Shown here one piece after another: positions 1 through 10,300 of a DNA stretch of 64,000 bases. This DNA comes from Trichomonas vaginalis G3 (Eukaryota; Parabasalia; Trichomonadida; Trichomonadidae), in contig NC_067205.1 of NCBI RefSeq assembly GCF_026262505.1, positions 20,953,645 to 21,017,644 of the forward strand. Reading direction: 5' to 3'. Made by a program: the position numbers and the translations under genes. Every line of letters begins with the position of its first letter. Position 1 is the first letter of the stretch. The notes beneath the pieces were generated by a model. That model saw only the letters and a list, made by a program, of their open reading frames with translations, ran no database searches and had not been told where the DNA came from.

Positions 1-1845
1 AATAAAAAATTTTATGAATCACGAAAAATATCTCTTTTGTAAAGAAACGCGCCAATTTCGATGCGAATAAAGTATATCTAACAAAACAATGTAAATTTGC
101 TTTGATTGATATATTATATAAAAATAAAATAGATTTGAGCATTTGATGCGTTATGCCCTACGTTGTATGTATAAAATAAGTACTTTATTTACTAGTTTCT
201 GAATATAAGATATTAAAATTACATTTATAAAAGCTTACCATTTTTTCTTAATTTTTTTTTCATAATAAGGTAATGTTTTTTTACGTTATAAAGTATGATA
301 TTTACAAAATATTAGTATTAATGTTTTTTGAGAAATTATTAGATACAAACAATAATGATAAAGATAGAAATGGTGATGAATAGCGATGTAATTATAGAAA
401 ACGTAAGATATATGAATTCAAAACAATCAGAATTTAGGTTGCTAACCATATATTGCGAAAAGGTGTTGTATATTGAGCTAAAATTATGATTATATTATAA
501 AACTGCCACTTAAAGCATAACGATACTATTCCTTTTTCATTTTAATCTAATATGATATTAATTACTTTCGATTTAGCTATAAAATGATGATATGTTTTCA
601 AAAATCATATTTTCAATCTGTATAATGCATAATTCACCAAATGTCTCATTTTTGATATTGCGAGATATTTTTGCTATCGGTTTCGCAATTTTGACACAAT
701 AGCAAGAGGGTTCTATAAGCATGACTATCGAATTTTTTTTTTAGGTTTCGCAAAACAACCAAAAATTAATTAGCTATAAAAGTGACAATTTTAGCAAAAC
801 GAAACCCTTATTTATTCCAAATATATGATACTTTTTAAAATTCATTTTTCCATTCGTTATTCATTATTGTTAAAACTTCAAATATATTGTAACATATAAT
901 TTCATACAATAATCCAATCTAAATATTATCCGATGTTATATTCTAAATTCTTTCTTTTCATCTTTTGTCATGGTTAGGCGACAAATATATGTACAAGATC
1001 TATGAATCTTTGCTGCCTATAATATATTCTCATTATCTTTGCTTATTATATCCCCTTTTTCTTTCAACCATTAACAATGATCTTGTTATATCAAGATCAG
1101 ACCAATGACGTTCAGATAAAATAATCAAACTAATCTATCGAATATTATGCACTAATCCACTAACGCCATTATTGAAGATATATTTTAAATATTTAATTTG
1201 AATTTAAAATTGATATTTTATTAAATATTATATGTCACTTATATTATAGGGCATATTCCTAATAGTATTCTACAATAATTTTTTGATTTTAATATCTTTT
1301 GAAAATTTTTTTGTTATCTCCAATTTTTTAGTAATTTTGTAGACATAATTATTATCAATTATTAAAATCCGGTTACTGATTGAACATAAAGTTATTGTTT
1401 TTAAAATAATTCATATTTTTCCCTTTAAATTGCATATTAATAATATATGTTAATCGAACAGTAATGTATTCAGGTAATTCAATCATTATCTTCCATTCAT
1501 GCTAATTGAATAGAAGATACCAAACAAAAACTATACTCATTGAATAATGAAACTCAAATTTTGATAATATTTCAATTTTTGCCGTGCTTGAATTTAAATT
1601 GTAACCTTTTTAACGAACATTTAAAATTTATCTTCATTTGATAACTTTGCTAAAAATTTATGATCATTACGATTGAATAACTATTTGAAATTGTTGAATA
1701 GGTAATTTCCCATATTAATTTTTAAATATTCCTTCAGTCATATGCATTCATTTCGAATAGCAGAATTTTTATTTGAATGGATTACAATGAGATTGGATTA
1801 ATATCGCTTCAATTATCCGTATAACCGTTTCCATATTTTTAGAAG
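1..1845. other. Intergenic AT-rich DNA, no gene seen
   Basis: No open frame of convincing length or composition lies on either strand. The stretch is very AT-rich with many short A and T runs. I see no tandem repeat, RNA gene or transposon end. It probably holds the upstream region of the Myb gene and flanking spacer. Confidence 0.6.
1822..1830 (+). promoter_or_regulatory. Possible Myb recognition site upstream of the Myb gene
   Basis: The sequence TAACCGTTT lies 16 bases before the Myb start codon and fits the general Myb site YAACNG. Trichomonad 5' leaders are usually very short, so the site would lie in the core promoter. Binding by the gene's own product is only a guess. Confidence 0.3.
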
Positions 1846-2316
1846 ATGAACCCAATAAAGTCCTCTCAAAAAGGTGAACTCAGCAAGAATAATAGAAGAA
1901 TGTTCACACTTGAAGAAGATATGATCATTTACTCAATGGTGAATATGCAAAAGGACAAAAATTGGAAATTAATTGCAAATGCATTAGATGGAAGGTCTCC
2001 GAAGCAGGTACGTGAAAGATACAAAAATTACTTAGCTCCAGGAATTGTCAATGCTCCTTGGACACACCAAGAAGATGATTTGTTAAAAGATTTATATAAA
2101 AAAATTGGACCCAAATGGTCTCAGTTAAAGGGATACTTCAAAAACCGATCAGAGATAAATATCAAAAATAGATGGTCATCATTGGCAAAATTGTCTGGTG
2201 AATGCCAATCAAATGTTAATTCTCCACTAATTGAAACAATTTCAAGCGAAGTTCAAATCGATGCATACAATGATGCATTCGGAGATTTGTTTGATGCTTT
2301 TAATTTGGATTTTTAA
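1846..2316 (+). CDS. Two-repeat (R2R3-type) Myb DNA-binding protein
   Basis: A 156-residue nuclear transcription-factor-like protein. Residues about 17-66 form one Myb/SANT repeat and 67-115 a second, with the spaced tryptophans or their hydrophobic substitutes typical of Myb (FTLEED...NWKLIA...RERYKNYL, then PWTHQEDD...KWSQL...IKNRW). The N-terminus is a short basic arm. The C-terminal 40 residues are acidic and end in a hydrophobic DLFDAFNLDF, which could be an activation patch. Small two-repeat Myb proteins form a large family in trichomonads, where some regulate adhesion-gene promoters. The target here is unknown. It stands alone and converges on the LRR gene. Confidence 0.9.
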   Translation: MNPIKSSQKGELSKNNRRMFTLEEDMIIYSMVNMQKDKNWKLIANALDGRSPKQVRERYKNYLAPGIVNAPWTHQEDDLLKDLYKKIGPKWSQLKGYFKNRSEINIKNRWSSLAKLSGECQSNVNSPLIETISSEVQIDAYNDAFGDLFDAFNLDF

Positions 2317-2701
2317 ATGCGAATTTCCATGTTTTTTTAATAAAAATATTTTTATTACCAAATTGAAACATAAAAACTACTTTTTCATTAGGCCTGTTCA
2401 TATGGTAACCGATGATAAGTCCATGTGTATTCCTCATCAAAAGCGATTTTTTTGACTCTATTTTACCACACGGTAATGTTTTTCTCGATTTTGTCCAGGC
2501 CTATTTTCATAGATAAGATTATGATTTCAATGATTTTTTATAATATTATTATTTTTTTATAATTTTAGTATCAATGCAATTTGAATAAATCAAGAGGGTG
2601 AATAACGAAAATAGTATTAATCGATTGCTAGATTTATCAAAAACAAACTAAATATTAAAATGAAAATTTATATATAAAACAAAAAATACAAATTTATAAT
2701 T
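2317..2701. other. Convergent intergenic spacer
   Basis: This 385-base AT-rich spacer lies between the 3' ends of the Myb and LRR genes. It would hold both 3' untranslated ends. No gene or repeat is seen. Confidence 0.6.
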
Positions 2702-5248
2702 CTATTTTGGTATAAGTTCCGTTAACAAGTTAATTTCATAATTTTCTTCCGCCTTTGTATAAATCTTTTGGACAATTTCGTCAAAATTGAGTCTACAAAC
2801 AGAAGGGAAATCCCAAATGAAGTAGAAGTCATCTTTGCTTCCATCCAAACCACTCAAAATGCTCGAATCCCTTCTTGGCGAAGATTCCAAGTTGATATTC
2901 GCTCCGGAAGAGCTGGAAAGTATCCTAGACGACCCGGAATGTCCCGAAGAAGATCTACTCTTCTTCTTTGACGATCCTTTTTCTGAGGTCGAAATTTCAG
3001 ATCCTTTATTTGAACTCGAGCCTTTGTTTTGAGAGTTGTTTGATGAGGACTTCTCTTTCGATGAGGATTCCCGCTTACGTTTAACCACTTTCTTCTTTTT
3101 GGAAACCACTTTTTTCACATTAGATGATTTTGATTTTGGTTTTTCTTTAGGAAGATCGGCTGTTTCAAGGGTTTTGATATCTTCCGATTTTTGTGGTTTG
3201 ATTACCGGTGAAGATTCCTTTTCTTTTTGGATCGGAATTAATTTAATTTCATCTCCATCGACAGAAATCGTCAACTGAGTCCTTTCATCGGACAAGAAGT
3301 CAGTATTAAACATGTCCTCAGTCTTTACGCCATCAGGGGAAGGTCCAACAGGCTTTAAATACAAAGGAAAGTATGGTTTCCAATTTTCTCGGTAAATTTC
3401 AAATGGAAACTCCAAAGGAGACATTGTTTCTTTAACAGTCGGTTGCTGGTGTTTATATAATGTCTTTATCCAGTCAACTTGGCCTTTTGTGACTTGTTTT
3501 TTCTCAAATAATTCGTTGATATCGTCCAAAGGGAACGAAACAGCAATTCCACGCTCTCCGCCGGCCGCTTTATACAAGAAGAAAAATAATGACTGGGGAT
3601 ATTTGGGGTGGGACCCTTCCAAATTCAAAGAACAAATTGGAGTATCCGAAATCAAAATTTTTTGAGCGGCAAAGAGGCCTTTATCGCCACAATAACTTCC
3701 TTCTAGGTTAATATGTTCCAATGTCTTGGACAAACAGGCGGAATTAATGATGGGAATGATTAATTCGCCAATGTGATTTTTTTCATCGCCTTGGATTGAT
3801 ATTGCGTGGACATTGGATGAAGAAATGAACTTACAAAGACTATCCACGTACTTTTGGTCCTTCTCAGAGAAGCAATAGTTCAAAGATAAAAATTCAATTT
3901 GGGGATTTTGATTTAGAAAGACAAAGAAGTCAGAATTGATGTAGTTTTCATCCCATATCAATGCTTTGAGTTGTGGGAATTGTTTTTCTTTCATAAAATT
4001 GTATAATTTGGTCATATCTTCTTCTGAAGCTTCAATTGCTGATAAATCAATTCTCTTTTGAAGATCATTGATCGTAATAATTTTGAAGAACTCAACTAAC
4101 TTACTTTCGGGCCATTTAATACCTGCGGCGACGATTGTCATCAAAGTTGGCGGTAAATCGTATAATCCGTCCGCGGCTTTGGTACATTTGTTGTAAGAAA
4201 CGTCTAAACCTCTTAATTTCACGAAATGTTCTCTGTTTATCGCTTTTAATATTTCATAAATTTCTAAATCGCATTCTTTCAAAGAAATCATCTCGAGATT
4301 GGTAAATTCGAAGTTGAGTTTGCTTAAATTGAGGTTTTTCGTATGATCTAATGAAAGAGCTGTTAATTTATTGCAAAATTTTGGGAAAAATGCGGAATAT
4401 AATGAATCTATTGAGCTACTGCTTATTGCATTGTGAAATCCTACCGAACACAAGTATTTATCCGTAAAACATTTGATAATCGAAAGAATATTTTTTTCGG
4501 AAAAATTTGAATTCGTAAAAGTTAAGCCTGCGATTGGGATATTTTTGTTCTGAGTCAATTTCCTTAGAAAAGAATCAAAATGATGAGTTGATGGTCCAAC
4601 TATCTCCATATGCTCTAAATTCGATGGTTCTGTGATTACATCGCGAAGAACTTTATAAGCATTGATGCTTTCGCTTGAGGTGATCTTAATACTTAATATA
4701 TTGTAGCATAATGGCAATAAATCGAAAAATACAGGGAAAGCTTCGGATTTGTTTGAAAATGAGTTTAAATCAATGTATTCTTCGGAATATTCTAAGATCT
4801 CTTGGATCCTTTGTATGGTTTGGGATGAATATTCTTTTCCAAGAAGCTTTTGTCGAAGATTTAATCGAATCATTACAGAATTTGAAGTTGGAGGCGGCCT
4901 TTCATCGGGATCTGTAAAATATCCTAGAGATATGAGTTCAGTAGGTCTAAATATTCTTGGAAGAATATCCCATAAGACTTCAAAAATTTCATCAACTTTA
5001 TCTGTTTCGAATTTGATCTGATTTTTACCAAATATCATACTTATGGTATCTTCTGTCTTGTATAATTTGGTTAGCAGCAACCAACAATAGATTGAATGCT
5101 TGACATGATCTATTTTTCGCGCAAACCAAAAACTTTGATCTGTTATCAAGACATATTTCTTGGATTTGCTTTCTAGATCAATGGCATGAACGAAGAAGCG
5201 AGGATTTTCGCCTTGCTTTCGTGCAAGAGCGAAAAATTCCTTCTCCAT
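2702..5248 (-). CDS. CARMIL-like leucine-rich repeat protein
   Basis: An 848-residue cytoplasmic-type protein without signal peptide or membrane segment. Residues about 5-110 look like the PH-like domain that opens CARMIL proteins (YVLITDQSFWFARKIDHVKH then an amphipathic helix ending LPRIF). Residues about 165-590 are irregular leucine-rich repeats of the ribonuclease-inhibitor/CARMIL type (LRGLDVSYN, LEHINLEGSYCGDKG, ICSLNLEGSH). The last 180 residues are low complexity, first lysine-rich (KKVVSKKKKVVKRKRE) and then serine-rich, ending in a short ordered tail. CARMIL proteins bind capping protein and steer actin assembly; I see no clear capping-protein-binding motif here. It could be another LRR protein of the same fold. 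Confidence 0.75.
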   Translation of the reverse strand: MEKEFFALARKQGENPRFFVHAIDLESKSKKYVLITDQSFWFARKIDHVKHSIYCWLLLTKLYKTEDTISMIFGKNQIKFETDKVDEIFEVLWDILPRIFRPTELISLGYFTDPDERPPPTSNSVMIRLNLRQKLLGKEYSSQTIQRIQEILEYSEEYIDLNSFSNKSEAFPVFFDLLPLCYNILSIKITSSESINAYKVLRDVITEPSNLEHMEIVGPSTHHFDSFLRKLTQNKNIPIAGLTFTNSNFSEKNILSIIKCFTDKYLCSVGFHNAISSSSIDSLYSAFFPKFCNKLTALSLDHTKNLNLSKLNFEFTNLEMISLKECDLEIYEILKAINREHFVKLRGLDVSYNKCTKAADGLYDLPPTLMTIVAAGIKWPESKLVEFFKIITINDLQKRIDLSAIEASEEDMTKLYNFMKEKQFPQLKALIWDENYINSDFFVFLNQNPQIEFLSLNYCFSEKDQKYVDSLCKFISSSNVHAISIQGDEKNHIGELIIPIINSACLSKTLEHINLEGSYCGDKGLFAAQKILISDTPICSLNLEGSHPKYPQSLFFFLYKAAGGERGIAVSFPLDDINELFEKKQVTKGQVDWIKTLYKHQQPTVKETMSPLEFPFEIYRENWKPYFPLYLKPVGPSPDGVKTEDMFNTDFLSDERTQLTISVDGDEIKLIPIQKEKESSPVIKPQKSEDIKTLETADLPKEKPKSKSSNVKKVVSKKKKVVKRKRESSSKEKSSSNNSQNKGSSSNKGSEISTSEKGSSKKKSRSSSGHSGSSRILSSSSGANINLESSPRRDSSILSGLDGSKDDFYFIWDFPSVCRLNFDEIVQKIYTKAEENYEINLLTELIPK

Positions 5249-5906
5249 TCTGAATTTTTTTTTCTTCGATTTGGGAAATCTGATTGAACTAAATGGCGAG
5301 AATGATATGCTTAATATGTGATCAATGGTTTTTCAAATTACGAAAAAATACTTCAGAGATGGGAAAGATTTGCTCACATTTCATAAACTTTCTTGCTCTG
5401 ATATGCAAGCCAAAACCCCACTTAGTTCTAAAGTATGACAAGGGCCTTCTTTCTTAAATAACCAAATCAATATTAAGAATCAGAGTCAAAATTGCTTTGG
5501 ATAAGAAGTAACGTGATTGGTTTTAATAACAACAGCTTTTCAATTTAATCCCAATAACTTTAAAGGCCGCCTCAACCAGCTGATTTATGAATTATAGAAT
5601 ATAACATTATCAGAAAGTTATGATATAATGAAATATAATTCCTGTACCAAAACGTAGCACTGCAAAAATTTTTTCCCACAGTTTTCGATTCTAATATTTT
5701 CTGATGATGGATCTATAATACAAACCTAATAGGAAACTGTTCTACGAAGAACATCAAAATTCTGGCTAAGCAACTTAGAGAAATCATACTATCAAAAATA
5801 ATATTTGTTGATTTACATGTAAAGATCATTTAATGAATGATTATTCTAGATTTGTACAATGTTCTAATATTTATCCTTTTGTTGGACTAACTTCCTATTA
5901 GTTAGT
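5249..5906. other. Intergenic spacer before Polinton A
   Basis: AT-rich host DNA between the LRR start and the Polinton A insertion site. No gene, repeat or RNA is seen. The LRR gene start is preceded by ATTCAGA, also seen just before the start of the giant surface-protein gene. Confidence 0.5.
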
Positions 5907-5912
5907 TTGAAT
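5907..5912. repeat. Target-site duplication TTGAAT, left of Polinton A
   Basis: TTGAAT directly abuts the outer end of the left inverted repeat, and the same six bases abut the right one. Six-base duplications are usual for Polintons/Mavericks. Confidence 0.92.
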
Positions 5913-6213
5913 AGTAGTATATGTTGAAGGGTTTTGTGACTTTTTTTGTAAACGTAAGAATTCATACATTTTTGAGCGATTTTGTATCATTTTTTTTTAC
6001 ATATGAAGTAAAAAATGTATGATTTTTACGGTTTTTATTCTTACGTTTTTGAATAAATCAAGATTTAAAAATTTTCAGAATCGTAAGAAATTTTCACTAA
6101 ACCCATACATAATGAAATAAAAAAAAATAAAAAAAATAAAAAAATAAACTTTAAAAATTCATGTCTTACATTTTTTGAATAATTTATTTTTTTAATTCGT
6201 ATGAAAATGAGTG
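5913..6213 (+). repeat. Left terminal inverted repeat of Polinton A
   Basis: Begins AGTAGTATATGTTGAAGGG and pairs with 22799-23098 along its whole length, with about two small differences. The inner edge holds the ATG of the first gene. Long A-runs and inverted TACATTTTT-type words fill its centre. Confidence 0.95.
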
Positions 6214-7313
6214 TCAAGACTAACGACGTTAAAAAATTGGGATTCACAAACGAGGAAATAAAGGATATATTAGAGGAGGCGAGTTATGAAGTTAATAAAT
6301 ATTATTTAAGAAATTGTCAAAAATTCGCGGAGTTATTAAATGATTTAGATTATGATGGAAAAATGAATAAAGATGATGTTATAAATTTCTTATATCCCAC
6401 ATCTGAAGAAGAAAAACCTAAAGAACCTGATGTTTTCCCTGAATATTATGAAGAACGGATTAAAGATGATGAATATGATGAAATTGAAAGACTGGAAAAA
6501 ATAAGAGATGAAATAGATGAAAAAATTAAGGAATTAAGAGAAGTTGAAAAATATAATGAGAATGAAGTAGAGGGTTTAATGAATATCCCAGCTTCAGAAT
6601 CAGAAGTTCAAAAATCTCATGAAGAAAGATATAAAAATTACTTTTTGGAATCTACTAAAAATTTATTAGATGGTGAAATAGATGAAACACTTTCAGAAGA
6701 AGGCACAAAATTTATTCATAAACATAAGTTACAATTTATTGACGATGGAGATTATCCATGTATATTACTTTCACCTCCTCTTGATTCTGAAAAATTCAAA
6801 AAAGCACTGAAAAATGTAACATATGCAACAAATACGATTAAGAAAGAAGACCATGATATTTACACAAATTATTATTTAAATAAATGTGCAGGTGTTGATA
6901 AAGTTTTTGATTTGTTAGATAAAATATCAAAAGAAACAATTGGTACATATAAAATTTTATGCGATTGTGGTTTCATTATTGAAGATACTAATAATGTTTC
7001 ATATGAAAGAACAGCACCGAAGGAAGACGAAGTTGAAAGGTCTATACCATTCGTTATTAAGAATATAAAAGATATGAAAACTTATAAACATTATATTTAT
7101 TCATTTATTTCAGAAAAAATGGAAGCAACCCATAAAACATCATCTCATCATTTTATAGCTATTCATACATTCCTTTTCAAAGTTGTGAAATTAAATAAGA
7201 CAGGAATTAGATTTAATGTATCAGGGTACGCATTCTTGAGTAAATTAAAATGTATTCGTCACGTCGCAGATGATAAAAATTTATGTGTTCTTAATTCATT
7301 TTATGGACTTTAG
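6207..7313 (+). CDS. Left-end gene of Polinton A, unknown, with an EF-hand-like loop
   Basis: A 368-residue acidic protein of unknown function. An ATG exists at 6201, but the one at 6207 is chosen because the mirror gene at the other end starts at the matching base of the inverted repeat (ATGAGTG in both). Residues about 46-57 read DLDYDGKMNKDD, which fits an EF-hand calcium loop (D-x-D-x-D-G-x-hydrophobic-x-x-x-D) between two predicted helices. A charged coiled-coil stretch (about 90-125) follows. The second half has scattered cysteines and histidines. The stop codon lies in a GGACTTTAG repeat shared with the other end gene. I know no homologue. Confidence 0.75.
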   Translation: MSVKTNDVKKLGFTNEEIKDILEEASYEVNKYYLRNCQKFAELLNDLDYDGKMNKDDVINFLYPTSEEEKPKEPDVFPEYYEERIKDDEYDEIERLEKIRDEIDEKIKELREVEKYNENEVEGLMNIPASESEVQKSHEERYKNYFLESTKNLLDGEIDETLSEEGTKFIHKHKLQFIDDGDYPCILLSPPLDSEKFKKALKNVTYATNTIKKEDHDIYTNYYLNKCAGVDKVFDLLDKISKETIGTYKILCDCGFIIEDTNNVSYERTAPKEDEVERSIPFVIKNIKDMKTYKHYIYSFISEKMEATHKTSSHHFIAIHTFLFKVVKLNKTGIRFNVSGYAFLSKLKCIRHVADDKNLCVLNSFYGL

Positions 7314-7327
7314 CCCTGGACTTTAAA
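7306..7327. repeat. GC-richer palindromic motif at the end of the left-end gene
   Basis: Two GGACTTTA words separated by GCCCT overlap the stop codon of the left-end gene. A related arrangement overlaps the stop of the right-end gene (22292-22334). It may help end or process transcripts, or belong to the small hairpin family of this element. Confidence 0.5.
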
Positions 7328-7377
7328 AAAAATAAACTTTATTTTTATTTATTTTTTAATTTTTTATTCTTACATAA

Positions 7378-10300
7378 ATGAACAAAAACGGAACAGCTAA
7401 AATGAATGATAATCAAATAAGAGCCGAAGGTAGAAGGTTATTTAAACGCTTCTATAACATTCCTGATGGTGTTAATCCTAAAACTCGTAGAAGTTATTTA
7501 AATGAAGCCATAGATGCATATGAAGGATTTGACATTTCATCAGAAAGTGAGAGGTTAGCAAGAATGTTAAACGTTAATATTGATTTTTATTATTGTGACC
7601 CTCAACCAGAAGACGTAGACATAAATAAGGTAGACTTTCCATTAGTGGAATCAATAATGATAGATCCAGAATTTGAAACAGTAAATATTTTATTAACACA
7701 GAGTCCATGTGGAAAACTTCACGCTGACAGAATTACAGACGTTGAAGCACTCACAGGATATAAAGTTTGCCCCTTTTGCAAAGAAGAAGTATATTCTATC
7801 CGTGATGACCCAGAAAGGAAAAACCAAAGAAGATTTTTAAAGCATTGTGAGAAATGTAAAGAAAATAATGGAAGATTAATTCAAGACGTTCAATTGCAAA
7901 ACACACAACAACCATATGCACCACATATCACGAAACAGAAGATATATCAATGGCTATTAGCACATAATTTGCAGGAATATTATAAACCAACAAGATATTA
8001 TATTACTTTTGACTTCGAAACATTAGAGACTAAAGAAGAACTTCAACTTTCTGAATGTGCAACTTTGAACGCTTACTTAAAACCATTTATGGTATCATCA
8101 ACTGTCAAAATAAAGCCGCAAACGGACTCTTTGAGTCCTGAAGGTCTTTCAGACCGAAGCGGCGAGGTCGTAGACCGTGATAAAACATTTACGAGGAATT
8201 TTTGCTTAACATCAAGTGATTCGTTCATCTCTGATTGGATTGAATTTTTATTTTCAACCTGTTCATTAGTTGCTAAATCAAATATTGAACAATATGAAGA
8301 ATTAATGAAGCCGCAAACGGACCAAACGGCGGGGACTTTGTCCCATACATTAAATGAAAAACAGAAGGAAGCATTTAAAGAACTTCTAGATGAGGAATTC
8401 AATAAAGTGAATATCATAGGTTTTAATTCGGGAAAGTTTGATTTAAATTTAATTCTTCGTGATTTAAACACTGCAAAATGGAAAATAAAATCAATGCTGG
8501 GTTCTTCTTCTCAATTTAAGCAAATCATTGTAAAGAAAACAAACTGTCCATATGAATTAAGATTTATTGACATCAGAAATTATATAGCGGGTGGAACATT
8601 AGACCAATTCACTCAAGATTTCGGAAACAATAAATCACGTGTTAAATCCTTTTTCCCTTATCAATTCATCACATGGGAGAATTACGAAGATGAATTATAT
8701 AAAGTGGAACCATTCACTCAAGATTCATTTTATTCAGCATTAACTCAAGAAACAATATCCGATTCAGATTATCAAATATATCTCAATGATGCTAAAAATT
8801 TTGAGAATAGATTAGAATATTTTATTCATTATTGCAATAAAGACGTTGAAATTATGATTGACCCAATTGATAAAATTATTGAAGAAACATTTGTTTATAA
8901 AATTGACATGCTTCATAATCTTTCTTTATCATCGAATGCATCAATGATTCGTTACGCGTTAGCATATAAGAACTTCAATCCTAACGAAACATATCCAGAA
9001 GAAGAAAATGTGGAATCAAGTTTTGAATTAACAAAAAAGTATTGGAAATATAAAATTGATTCATATAAGAAACAAGATGAAAAAGCAGAAAGGGATACTA
9101 AAAACAATGTTTCAATGGATGACTATCAATACTATCACGATTTAATCCTTTCATCTAAATGCAAAATGTGTGGTAAAGCGTTTACATATGCTAATAAACC
9201 AACATTAGATAGAATCGATAATGAAAAACCACATACCAAAGAAAATTGTCAGTTAATGTGTTGTTATTGCAATGTCGTAAAATCAAATAAAGATGAAGAT
9301 GTTCAACGTTTAAGAATCAATTTAAGAAATTATACATTAAAAAATAATTTACCAATGACTCTAGATTCAGTTGAAGCTTATCACATCCTCCGTAATGGAA
9401 TTACTGGTGGTTTATCAAATGTTCAACATAGAGTAAATCTTAAAGGAATCACGCACATTAATAAACTTTCATATAATCCAGAAACTAAAACTGTATCAAA
9501 TGAGGACACTTCCAACATTATGACTCATTTCGTTGGTGTTGACTTTAATTCATTATATCCTTCATCATTTTCATCTAATCCTCATGATTTCATTCAATAT
9601 ACTGACCATAAAATGTATATGCCGGGAAGATTGAATGGTGTTATCATTTGTGATACAGCAACAAAGAAAGCAAAAGCACTGGGAATAATTAAGAAGAAAA
9701 ATACTTTATTCGTGGCTGAAGTAAAGGGTCACATTGATGAAAAATACATTAATGATTACATAAACTTTTTACCAATAATAAGAAACTTTGATATTATCAC
9801 AGATGAAAAAACAATTGGTGGTTTTATGTATAATTACATGAAATCAAACAATCTACCAGTTGACCAGAAACAGAGGAAATTAACTCAGTTAGCATCAACA
9901 CACAACCAATATCAACCATTTTCTTCTTATTATCTTTGGTATCTAATAGACAGATTTCATTTTATCATTGATGACATTCAATCAATTTTAACATTTACGA
10001 AAAATACTTGTTTTAATGAATTTGCGAATGAATTTATGAACGAAAGACAAAAGGCTGAATTAGAAGGAAATAAAGGAAAAAGTTTATTTTGCAAGATTTC
10101 ACTTAATGGATCATATGGTTACGATGCAATGAATACACAAAATTACGCAAAGACTAAAATAATGAATGCACAGAAGGCACGCGTTGCATGTATGTCAAAT
10201 AAGTTTAAAAACATAAGAGAAATAGGAGAGGATACGTATCAAGTGATGCTTAAAGATAGATTTTATAGATGTGATACATGTTTACAAGAGGCATTCTTCA

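Noticed and set aside
8073-8471. 132-codon leftward frame inside the polymerase gene
   Set aside because: Shadow of the polymerase reading frame. No leader, and the protein has no sensible composition.
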